Made by a program: the position numbers and the translations under genes | Notes under the pieces: generated by a model | Seen by the model: the letters and a program-made list of their open reading frames with translations, nothing else | Database searches by the model: none | Told to the model about the DNA's origin: nothing | Part shown: piece by piece, positions 1 through 5,967 of the stretch | Layout: each line of letters opens with the position of its first letter | Position numbering within the stretch: position 1 is the first letter of the stretch | Origin: an uncultured Acidobacteriota bacterium | Lineage (GTDB): Bacteria > Acidobacteriota > Vicinamibacteria > Vicinamibacterales > UBA8438 | Direction: 5' to 3' | Length of the DNA stretch: 10,424 bases | NCBI GenBank assembly: GCA_913043805.1 | Contig: CAJWMX010000059.1 | Span: 1-10,424, forward strand

Positions 1-1080
1 GCCGTCGTGCCCGATGATGAGCCGATTCCGGCACATCTGCTGGGCAACATGTGGAGCCAGACCTGGTCGAACATCTACGACCTGGTCGCGCCGCCGAGCG
101 CCGATCCCGGCTATGACCTGACTTCGCTGCTCGAGTCGAACCGTGTCGATGAGCTCGAGATGGTTCGCTACGGCGAGCGATTCTTCAGCTCGCTTGGGTT
201 CGATCCGTTGCCCGACACGTTCTGGCAGCGGTCGCAGTTCGTCCAGCCAGAAGACCGAGACGTGGTATGTCACGCCAGCGCCTGGGATCTGGACTACGAA
301 TCGGATATCCGGATCAAGATGTGCATCGGCATCAACGACCAGGATTTCGTCACGATTCATCATGAGCTGGGCCACAACTACTATCAGCGGGCCTACCAGG
401 AGCAATCTCCACTGTTCCGGGCAGGCGCGAACGACGGGTTTCACGAAGGCATCGGCGACACGATCGCGCTGTCGATCACTCCGGAGTATCTGTCCGAGGT
501 GGGGTTGCTGGGTCGTGTGCCGCCGCCAGATCGCGATCTGGGACTGCTGATGCGTCTGGCCCTCGACAAGGTGGCGTTCCTGCCGTTCGGGCTGATGGTG
601 GATCAATGGCGATGGAAGGTGTTCTCCGGCGAGATCGAGCCGGAGGCCTACAACGACGGGTGGTGGGAGCTCCGCACGCGATATCAGGGAATCAGGCCGC
701 CGGTACCACGGAGTGAAGCCGATTTCGACCCGGGCGCGAAGTATCACGTTCCGGCCAACACCTCCTATACCCGCTACTTTCTTGCTCACATCCTGCAGTT
801 TCAGTTTCATCGGGCGCTGTGTGACGCAGCCGGGTTCGAGGGGCCCCTGCATCGCTGCTCCATCTACGGCAGCGGTGACGCCGGGGTGCGTCTCCGACGG
901 ATGCTGGAGCTCGGCGCGAGTGAGCCCTGGCCCGATGCCCTGGAGCAGGTCACGGGGCGACGCGAGATGGATGCGACCGCGATGCTCGACTACTTTGCTC
1001 CGCTGCAGCGGTGGCTGGATGAGCAGAATGCGGAGCGGTCGTGTGGCTGGCCCACCTCCGGCCCGCTCCGCTCCAGCTAG
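1..1080 (+). CDS. Peptidyl-dipeptidase A (M2 family, ACE-like zinc peptidase), 5'-truncated by the window edge
   Basis: This is the C-terminal ~359 residues of an M2 metallopeptidase; the frame is open from base 1, so the true start lies upstream and the GTG at 7 is internal. The visible part opens with the IPAHLLGNMW block typical of ACE-type enzymes. The zinc site is HHELGH, with HExxH at 361-375, and the third ligand is the Glu of FHEGIGD (445-447). A strongly ACE-like tail follows: YTRYFLAHILQFQFHRALC, then EGPLHRCSIYGSGDAG, and the closing QNAERSCGW. Family members remove C-terminal dipeptides from oligopeptides and are normally exported in bacteria, but no signal peptide can be checked here. 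Stop TAG is at 1078-1080. It converges on the methyltransferase with 12 bases between and no obvious terminator. Family is certain; substrate is not. Confidence 0.95.
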   Translation, partial: AVVPDDEPIPAHLLGNMWSQTWSNIYDLVAPPSADPGYDLTSLLESNRVDELEMVRYGERFFSSLGFDPLPDTFWQRSQFVQPEDRDVVCHASAWDLDYESDIRIKMCIGINDQDFVTIHHELGHNYYQRAYQEQSPLFRAGANDGFHEGIGDTIALSITPEYLSEVGLLGRVPPPDRDLGLLMRLALDKVAFLPFGLMVDQWRWKVFSGEIEPEAYNDGWWELRTRYQGIRPPVPRSEADFDPGAKYHVPANTSYTRYFLAHILQFQFHRALCDAAGFEGPLHRCSIYGSGDAGVRLRRMLELGASEPWPDALEQVTGRREMDATAMLDYFAPLQRWLDEQNAERSCGWPTSGPLRSS

Positions 1081-1092
1081 CGCACCGGAGTG

Positions 1093-1869
1093 TCAGGCCG
1101 AGACCGCCCCAAACCAGATCCGGTGGCTCGTCGACACCACCGGCACATCCAGCGCCTGGAGCAGTGAGCCGGGCGCCCGATCCTTGATGACGACCGCCCG
1201 TCGGGCGACCCGTCGAGCCAGGGCGATGTCGTCCCGCGTGGGGCGGTTGCGGATGGCGAGGCGGCGCACGAGGTCGAGGCTCCGCGTGGCGGCGACCGGC
1301 CTGTCGAACATCGGGTCGAGGTAGACGACGTCCCAGCTGTTCTCACCGAGTGTCGGAAGCAGGTCGCGATAGTTGGTCGTTCGTACCCGCACCCGACGCA
1401 TCGCGCGGACGAGCGCCGGGTCACGGTGGGCGTAGCTCCGCAGGCCATGCTCGACAAGCGTCGCCAGGATGGGGTTGGCCTCGAGCGCCTCGACCACGCC
1501 GGCTGAACCGACGACGTGGGCCGCCACGATGGCGTCCGCGCCCAGACCGCAGGTGCAGTCGAGAAACCGGTCGCCGGACGCGAGAGCGGCTACCTTGGCG
1601 AGGCGGTCCACGCCTCCGGCGACGATGGTCGCCACGCGATGCCGAGCCATGTTCGGGTGGAAGCCGTACGCGTGTCCAGGCACGCCGTAGCGAAGCGCCT
1701 CATCTCCGACGATGAGGGAGGCGGTGGCGTCGGTGCGGTCCAGCAAGACGCGGAGGGTCAGGCGCCGTCGCGCGACATATCGGTGCCCGAGGCGTCTGGC
1801 GAGAACCCGAGCGCGGTTTTCCAGCGGCGGCGAGGGACCAACCGTGGTGGTGACCACGACCGACGCCAT
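1093..1869 (-). CDS. RsmJ-like class I SAM-dependent methyltransferase
   Basis: The protein is 258 residues. An N-terminal region with VVVTTTVGPSPP and a conserved FHPNMA block (70-75) precedes a Rossmann methyltransferase core. SAM-binding motif I is LDCTCGLGADAI (103-114), the acidic end of strand 2 is VVEALEANP (125-133), and the catalytic-type motif is YLDPMF (183-188). The FHP...MA plus DPMF combination is typical of RsmJ (E. coli YhiQ), which methylates G1516 of 16S rRNA, and of its Gram-positive relatives of unassigned substrate. Whether this one modifies rRNA is inference. It is the last gene of the minus-strand operon: ATG at 1869 lies 4 bases after the cupin stop, with no clear Shine-Dalgarno, suggesting translational coupling. 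Link to the transporter upstream is not obvious. Confidence 0.85.
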   Translation of the reverse strand: MASVVVTTTVGPSPPLENRARVLARRLGHRYVARRRLTLRVLLDRTDATASLIVGDEALRYGVPGHAYGFHPNMARHRVATIVAGGVDRLAKVAALASGDRFLDCTCGLGADAIVAAHVVGSAGVVEALEANPILATLVEHGLRSYAHRDPALVRAMRRVRVRTTNYRDLLPTLGENSWDVVYLDPMFDRPVAATRSLDLVRRLAIRNRPTRDDIALARRVARRAVVIKDRAPGSLLQALDVPVVSTSHRIWFGAVSA

Positions 1870-1873
1870 TGGG

Positions 1874-2263
1874 CTACCGGCCGGCGTAGTCGTCGTCGGA
1901 GACCGGCTCGAACCAGCTGGTCGTGGCGTCGAGGTTGATGGCGATGTGTGTCATCGGTCCATCCGGCGTTGCGCCATGCCAATGGCGCTCCTCCGGGGCG
2001 ATGGAGATCAGGTCTCCCGCGGCGGCCTCACGAATCGGCTCACCCGCCTTCTGGAAGCGGCAAACCCCCTCGATGACCTGCAGCAGCTGGTAGCCGCTGT
2101 GGGTGTGCCAGTTGGTCCGCGCGCCAGCATCGAACGCCACCCGGTAGACGTTCGTCGCCGGCCGAGCGGCGACAGCGTTCATCCGGGTGAGACGCGACCG
2201 GCCGACGAACGTGTTCGGATCGCCCGGTTCGCTCTCAATGGCTGACAGCGTAAAGAGGCGCAT
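1874..2263 (-). CDS. Small single-domain cupin, similar to bacterial cupin hydroxynitrile-lyase-type proteins
   Basis: The 129-residue protein is a single conserved beta-barrel. Its predicted metal ligands are H53 and H55 (WHTHSGYQLL), Q59 in place of the usual cupin Glu, and H94 (RHWHGATP), with H96 next to the site. THIAI at 105-109 and a WFEPVSDDDY tail complete the pattern. The HxHxxxQ...HWHGA arrangement matches the small manganese cupins that include the Granulicella (R)-hydroxynitrile lyase and many proteins labelled only cupin or carboxymuconolactone decarboxylase-associated cupin. Natural substrate is unknown, and a lyase role should not be assumed. No signal peptide is seen, so it is probably cytoplasmic. 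The ATG is 3 bases after the permease stop and the TAG is 4 bases before the methyltransferase start, so it sits mid-operon and is probably translationally coupled. Confidence 0.88.
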   Translation of the reverse strand: MRLFTLSAIESEPGDPNTFVGRSRLTRMNAVAARPATNVYRVAFDAGARTNWHTHSGYQLLQVIEGVCRFQKAGEPIREAAAGDLISIAPEERHWHGATPDGPMTHIAINLDATTSWFEPVSDDDYAGR

Positions 2264-2266
2264 GCG

Positions 2267-4030
2267 CTAGGTCGCGGTCGGAGCACGGCCGTGCTTGATG
2301 ATGAAATACGCCGCGGTCGCCGCGATCAGGGACACCAGCACCGTGCCGATGTTCAGCAAGCCGGAGCTGCCGTAAGACACGATCAGATAGCCGACCGAGC
2401 CCGGCAAGAGCGCGTAGTAGGTGAAGGGGAGCACGGTCATCCGGATGATCGACCCCTCCTTGCCGAGGAGGCCGACCACCGCGGAGGCCGCCACCACGTT
2501 GTGGACGCAGATCATGTTGCCGGCCGCGCCACCCACCGCCTGGAGCGCCACGATCCAGACCGGGTCGGCGAGGATGCGTTCACCCATTCCGAACTGGAAG
2601 AGCGAGAACATCATGTTGCTGACGGTGTTGCTTCCGGCGACGGCGGCGCCGATGCCGCCGATGAATGGCGCGAAGATCGGCCAGGCGCCGCCAGCCAGGG
2701 AGGCCACTCCGTCGGCAAGCACGATCGGCATCTGGTCGTAACCGGCCGCCCCGCCGCTGGTGTTCAGGAAGACCTGCACCATCGGGACGGTGAAGATCAG
2801 CGCGACCGAGGCCGCCGCGGACACCTTGAGCGACGTCTTCCAGGCTCGGACGTAGGCCGGCATCGAGAGCCCGTGCATCCCCACGGTGATGAGCGACGCC
2901 ACGATGAACAGCGTGCCCGGCAGATAGAGCGGCTGCACGGCGCCCATGTTGATGGTGCTGCCCAGGATGCCGTCCCAGGTGAGCGTGATGGACTGCAGGA
3001 AGTCGCGGAAGACGGGCACCGCGCGCGAGGTGAGGAGCAGGAGCGCGACGACCACGTAGGGCATCCAGGCCTTCACCAGGTTCATGCGCGGACCGGTGTC
3101 GTTGTCCTTGAACTCGGCGGAGCCGGTCCACTCGGCCGGCCACTGGTTCTTGTCCTCGAAGTCCCAGTGGTCCTCCTTCTTCGGGACCAGGAAGCCGGCG
3201 CGGGCCGCCGAGACGACGATGACCAGGCCGCTCAGGCTGCCGATCAGGGCTGGGAACTCAGGACCGAGGAAGCGAGCCGCCAGGACGTAGGGCACGGTCA
3301 TGGCGAAGGCGGCGAACAGCGCGAACGGCCAGACTCGGAGCCCTTCGGCAAAGGACCGCTCCTTGCCGAAGAATCGGGTTAGGAAGGAGACGAGGATGAG
3401 CGGGATGAGGGTCCCGGCGATGGCGTGGAGAATGGCCACGCGCAACGCCACGAAGCCGAGGAATTCTTCCCACTGGGCATAGCCAAGGGTGGCGGCGTAC
3501 TCGGCGGTCGCCGGGTCGGCGGAGAGCCCGGTGTTCACGCCGACGAGAATGGGCGTGCCCAGGGCGCCGAAGCTGACCGGCGTGCTCTGGATGATCATGC
3601 CGGACATGACGGCCGCCATGCCCGGGAACCCCAATCCGACCAGCAGTGGAACGGCGACGGCGGCCGGCGTGCCGAAGCCGGCCGAGCCTTCGATGAACGA
3701 CCCGAAGAGCCAGGCGATGATGATGACCTGGACCCGTCGGTCGCTACTGATATCGGTGAATCCCTGTCGGATGGCCGAGATCGCGCCGCTTTCCTGGAGG
3801 GTGTTCAGCAGCAGGATGGCGCCGAAGATGATGTAGAGCAGCGTCAACGCCACGATGATGCCGTTGATGGTGGCGCCCGCGACCTGGAGTCCTGGAACCT
3901 GCCAGACGAACAGCGCCAGCACGACGGCCACGGCGTAGGTCAGCGGCATGGCCCGACTGGCTGGCCAGCGCAACAAGACCAGGAACACCGCGACGGTCAG
4001 GATGGGCAACAGCGACAGGATCGCGAGCAT
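2267..4030 (-). CDS. L-lactate permease family transporter (LctP/LldP type)
   Basis: The 587-residue, highly hydrophobic protein has a dozen or more probable membrane helices, the usual size for the LctP family (2.A.14). Family hallmarks are IIFGAILLLNTLQESGAI (67-84) and WLFGSFIEGSAGFGTPAA (107-124), followed by the polar loop around residues 285-320 (WDFEDKNQWPAEWTGS) and a C-terminal GNMICVHNVVAASAVVG block. Characterised members import lactate or glycolate with protons across the inner membrane; the exact substrate cannot be read from sequence. The ATG at 4030 has a very strong Shine-Dalgarno six bases upstream. It follows the STAS gene by 24 bases and precedes the cupin by 3. A long open frame on the opposite strand covers its N-terminal part but is only a GC-rich shadow. 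Confidence 0.96.
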   Translation of the reverse strand: MLAILSLLPILTVAVFLVLLRWPASRAMPLTYAVAVVLALFVWQVPGLQVAGATINGIIVALTLLYIIFGAILLLNTLQESGAISAIRQGFTDISSDRRVQVIIIAWLFGSFIEGSAGFGTPAAVAVPLLVGLGFPGMAAVMSGMIIQSTPVSFGALGTPILVGVNTGLSADPATAEYAATLGYAQWEEFLGFVALRVAILHAIAGTLIPLILVSFLTRFFGKERSFAEGLRVWPFALFAAFAMTVPYVLAARFLGPEFPALIGSLSGLVIVVSAARAGFLVPKKEDHWDFEDKNQWPAEWTGSAEFKDNDTGPRMNLVKAWMPYVVVALLLLTSRAVPVFRDFLQSITLTWDGILGSTINMGAVQPLYLPGTLFIVASLITVGMHGLSMPAYVRAWKTSLKVSAAASVALIFTVPMVQVFLNTSGGAAGYDQMPIVLADGVASLAGGAWPIFAPFIGGIGAAVAGSNTVSNMMFSLFQFGMGERILADPVWIVALQAVGGAAGNMICVHNVVAASAVVGLLGKEGSIIRMTVLPFTYYALLPGSVGYLIVSYGSSGLLNIGTVLVSLIAATAAYFIIKHGRAPTAT

Positions 4031-4036
4031 CTAGGC

Positions 4037-4045
4037 TTCCTCCTT
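4037..4045 (-). promoter_or_regulatory. Strong Shine-Dalgarno site of the lactate permease gene
   Basis: Read on the minus strand this is AAGGAGGAA, close to perfect anti-16S complementarity, ending six bases before the ATG at 4030. It is the best ribosome site seen in the window and lies in the 24-base gap after the STAS gene. It suggests the permease is translated much more strongly than, and independently of, the STAS gene. Confidence 0.85.
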
Positions 4046-4054
4046 GGCCGCGGG

Positions 4055-4390
4055 TCAGAAGCTTTCCACCGCGGTGGCCTCGTCGTCGAACAGCTCGAAC
4101 ACCTTCACCAGCTGGGCGACCTCGAAGAGCTCTCGCATGCGGTCGGTCAGGTTCACGATCTCGAGCTTGCCCTGACGGTTCCGAACGCTGATGAACACGC
4201 TTATAAGCTCGCCAATTCCGGTGCTGTCCATGTAACTCACCCCGGCCATGTTGAGCAGGATGCGCGTGTCGTCCTGCTGGACGAGCGGAGACACGGTCGC
4301 CTTGACCTCGCCGTACCCGTCGTTGCGGGTGATCGGGCCGTCGAGATCGAGAATGGTGACAGGGCCGGAGCTGCGCTGGGTGATACGCAT
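4055..4390 (-). CDS. STAS-domain protein (anti-sigma factor antagonist / SpoIIAA-RsbV type)
   Basis: The protein is 111 residues, a single STAS domain, the normal length for stand-alone antagonists. The diagnostic loop is MDSTGIGELI (54-63); S56 is the position phosphorylated by partner kinases in SpoIIAA and RsbV. Flanking elements fit the fold: VTILDLDGPI (11-20), the RILLNMAGV strand (43-51), GKLEIVNLTDRMRELFE (74-90) and a VFELFDDEATAV tail. Known members bind anti-sigma kinases when unphosphorylated; other STAS domains regulate anion transporters. It is the first gene of the operon ahead of the lactate permease, and no anti-sigma kinase or sigma gene is present in the window. A role in controlling the permease or its expression is therefore inference. 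The ATG at 4390 follows a modest GAGG about nine bases upstream. Confidence 0.93.
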   Translation of the reverse strand: MRITQRSSGPVTILDLDGPITRNDGYGEVKATVSPLVQQDDTRILLNMAGVSYMDSTGIGELISVFISVRNRQGKLEIVNLTDRMRELFEVAQLVKVFELFDDEATAVESF

Positions 4391-4441
4391 CGTTGTTCGC
4401 CTCGGAGCCTGCCGAGTCGGTGGTCAGGTGACAGCGTCGAC

Positions 4442-4470
4442 ATTGTAGCGCACTGGACTGACCGTCGCCG
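4442..4470 (-). promoter_or_regulatory. Candidate promoter for the STAS-permease-cupin-methyltransferase operon
   Basis: On the minus strand the hexamer at 4447-4442 reads TACAAT, five of six to the -10 consensus, placing a start roughly 45 bases ahead of the STAS ATG. The region 16-17 bases further upstream (about 4464-4470) is only a weak -35 (GGCGAC/CGGCGA). It is supported by position at the head of a closely spaced operon and by the -10 match alone. Confidence 0.4.
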
Positions 4471-4487
4471 GGCCATCGGTGGACGTG

Positions 4488-4523
4488 ATGACGCGGCGCT
4501 CGGTGGCGGGCGACAATGGGGGC
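4488..4523 (+). promoter_or_regulatory. Candidate leaderless promoter of the ald remnant
   Basis: ATGACG at 4488-4493 matches TTGACA at four of six positions. After an 18-base spacer, GACAAT at 4512-4517 matches TATAAT at four of six. The predicted start falls about seven bases on, at or next to the A of the ATG at 4524, so the transcript would have essentially no leader. No Shine-Dalgarno is visible between 4500 and 4523. It could also serve the Rieske gene downstream, because the ald frame itself is dead. Confidence 0.4.
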
Positions 4524-5429
4524 ATGAGGGTTGGTACACCGACGAAGCTGAAGGACGACGAGGATCGGGTGGCGATCACCCCGTCCGGAGTGGCGGCATT
4601 TTGTACGCATGGACACGAGGTGCTGATCCAGAGCGGGCCGGAGCCAGGGTGGTGCCCAACGCCAGCGAGGTGTGGGAGGCGGATCTGGCACTGAAGGTCA
4701 AGGAGCCGCTCGAGCCGGAGTTTTCGATGATGCGGCCAGATCAGGTGCTGTTCACCTATCTTCATCTGGCGGCGTCGAAGTCGTTGACCGCACGGTTGCT
4801 GGACACCGGGATCGTGGGCACCGCCTATGAGACGGTGCAACTCGAGGACGGCACGCTCCCGCTGCTGGTTGCGATGTCTGAGGTTGCGGGGCGGCTGGCG
4901 GTGCAGGCCGGGGCCACCCGATTGAATATGATTGCTGGGGGCAAGGGGATTCTGCTGCCGGGCGTGTCTGGCGTGCGCCGAGGGCGGGTGACCATCATCG
5001 ACATCGGCCCGTTGCGTCTCGGCTATGTGCGCGACGTGGTTCAGGGGTATGTAACGACCCTCATGTCGAATGCCGCCAACATCGAGGAGGCGGTGGCCGA
5101 AGCGGATCTGGTGATCTGCGCCGTGCTGATCCCTGGGGCCAAGACACCCCGGTTGGTGACCCGACGACGGATGGGGACACACATTATGTCGAAGAGGGGT
5201 CGTGCACTACTGCGTGGCCAATATGCCGGGAGCGGTGCCGCACACCTCGACCTATGCGTTGACCAACGCCACCATGACCTATGCGCTCGAGACCGCGAAC
5301 CTCGGGTGGCGCGAAGCGGTCCAGGACCCCGCGCTGGGCGGTGGCGTCAACCTGGTGGGCGGCCAGGTGACGCATCCGGCGGTGGCCAAGGCGCACGGGT
5401 TCGACCATGTGCCGCTCGATCGGATGTGA
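4524..5429 (+). pseudogene. ald: Alanine dehydrogenase, broken by three internal deletions and a one-base slip
   Basis: Pieces in three frames add up to one alanine dehydrogenase (L-alanine + NAD+ to pyruvate, ammonia, NADH). Frame from 4524 gives MRVGTPTKLKDDEDRVAITP to about 4635, then stops at 4694. The next frame runs from about 4633 to 5180: RAGARVVPNASEVWEADL, LKVKEP, FTYLHLAAS, YETVQL, MSEVAGRLAVQAGA, GGKGILLPGV, IEEAVAEADL. The third, from about 5182, gives HYVEEG, then after a lost G at 5196-5200 HYCVANMPGAVPHTSTYALT to the stop at 5427-5429. Against a ~371-residue family it keeps about 302 codons. Missing are ~13 codons near 4635, ~23 near 4990 including the GxGxxG NAD motif, and ~29 near 5178 including the DQGG catalytic Asp. 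The substrate-site Arg, Lys and the catalytic His survive. It cannot encode a working enzyme as read. An assembly fault is the alternative. Confidence 0.9.
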
Positions 5430-5454
5430 GCACCGACGAGGAGGGCGACGATAC

Positions 5455-5769
5455 ATGGGCCGCTGGATCGAGATCGGGCGCCACGGGGACGTGGCAGAGG
5501 GGAAGGCACGCTGTGTGCGACTTCAGGACCGGAAGATCGCGCTCTTCAATGATGCTGGGACATACCGAGCCTACGACGACTACTGCACGCACAACGGCGG
5601 CCCGCTGACGGAGGGCACCTGTGAGGATGGGCTCGTCACGTGTCTATGGCACGGCGCCCAGTTTCGGGTGGCCGACGGTGCGCCGGTGACACCTCCCGCC
5701 GGGGGTCGGCTTCGCGCGCATCGACTCCGGATTGTCGACGGCGCGATCGAGATTGAACTCGAGGACTAG
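5455..5769 (+). CDS. Small Rieske [2Fe-2S] ferredoxin
   Basis: The protein is 104 residues, a single Rieske domain. The cluster ligands are in CTHNGGPL (C44, H46) and CLWHGAQF (C63, H66), spaced as in the ferredoxin components of ring-hydroxylating dioxygenases and the NirD-like small subunits. The remainder is short strands (WIEIG, KIALFND, LRIVDGAIEIEL) with no signal peptide, so a soluble cytoplasmic electron carrier is likely. Start choice: ATG 5455 has GAGGAGGG at 5438-5445 nine bases upstream; the frame opens at 5407 but the additional residues there are not Rieske-like. It lies 25 bases after the ald remnant, on the same strand, so the two were probably co-transcribed. No oxygenase or reductase partner is in the window, so its electron acceptor is unknown. 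Confidence 0.95.
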   Translation: MGRWIEIGRHGDVAEGKARCVRLQDRKIALFNDAGTYRAYDDYCTHNGGPLTEGTCEDGLVTCLWHGAQFRVADGAPVTPPAGGRLRAHRLRIVDGAIEIELED

Positions 5770-5777
5770 TCCTTCCA

Positions 5778-5947
5778 TGGGGCTTCGCCCCAAACCCCAC
5801 GCGCGGCTAGTGGGGCCCCAATGCCCCACGCCGCCGCGCGGACCAGCGCGGGGCCAACGCCATCGCATGCTGGCGTTGGCTTATGCCAAACCTGGATGTG
5901 TAGGTTTGGCCGTGCGCGCCCGGCAGGCTCGGCATGATGAAGCCTGC
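5778..5947. repeat. Tandem hairpin array in the gap between two convergent genes
   Basis: Successive perfect inverted repeats fill this gap. TGGGGC/GCCCCA has a 3-base loop at 5778-5792. GTGGGG/CCCCAC has an 8-base loop at 5810-5829, with an alternative pairing to CCCCAC at 5795-5800. CCGCGC/GCGCGG has a 6-base loop at 5834-5851. Twin stems of 10 and 9 bp with 8-base loops follow at 5853-5910, and GCAGGCT/AGCCTGC has an 11-base loop at 5923-5947. None is followed by a T tract, so ordinary intrinsic terminators are not shown. It may act as a bidirectional transcription or RNA-decay barrier, be a REP-like dispersed palindrome cluster, or encode a structured RNA; the sequence alone does not decide. 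Confidence 0.75.
5853..5910. repeat. Pair of matched stem-loops with shared GCCAA...TTGGC ends
   Basis: The first arm pair is GCCAACGCCA (5853-5862) and TGGCGTTGGC (5871-5880), a perfect 10-bp stem. Four bases later come GCCAAACCT (5885-5893) and AGGTTTGGC (5902-5910), a perfect 9-bp stem. Both loops are eight bases and both stems open GCCAA and close TTGGC, while the inner stem bases and loops differ. Conserved outer arms with compensated inner differences look like a duplicated palindromic unit rather than chance. Confidence 0.8.
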
Positions 5948-5967
5948 GCTGCATTGCGACTCCGGAG

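Noticed and set aside
2291..3382. A 363-codon plus-strand open frame opposite the lactate permease
   Set aside because: The translation is His/Asp/Arg/Gly repeats without domains and lies wholly within a strongly conserved transporter gene on the other strand.
3425..5608. A 727-codon open frame on the plus strand spanning the permease N-terminus, the STAS gene, the divergent promoter region and the ald remnant
   Set aside because: Its first ~370 codons are antisense to clear lactate permease and STAS genes and are low-complexity Asp/Gly/Arg/His-rich, as expected of a GC-rich shadow. Only the part around 4633-5180 is meaningful, and that is the middle of the broken ald gene.
5778..5829. A standard intrinsic terminator after the Rieske gene
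   Set aside because: The GC-rich stems lack a following T tract in either direction, so the canonical signal is absent, although a non-canonical terminator remains possible.
5778..5947. CRISPR array or integron attC site
   Set aside because: Repeats are not identical units with regular spacers, and no cas or integrase gene or attC-type core sites are present.
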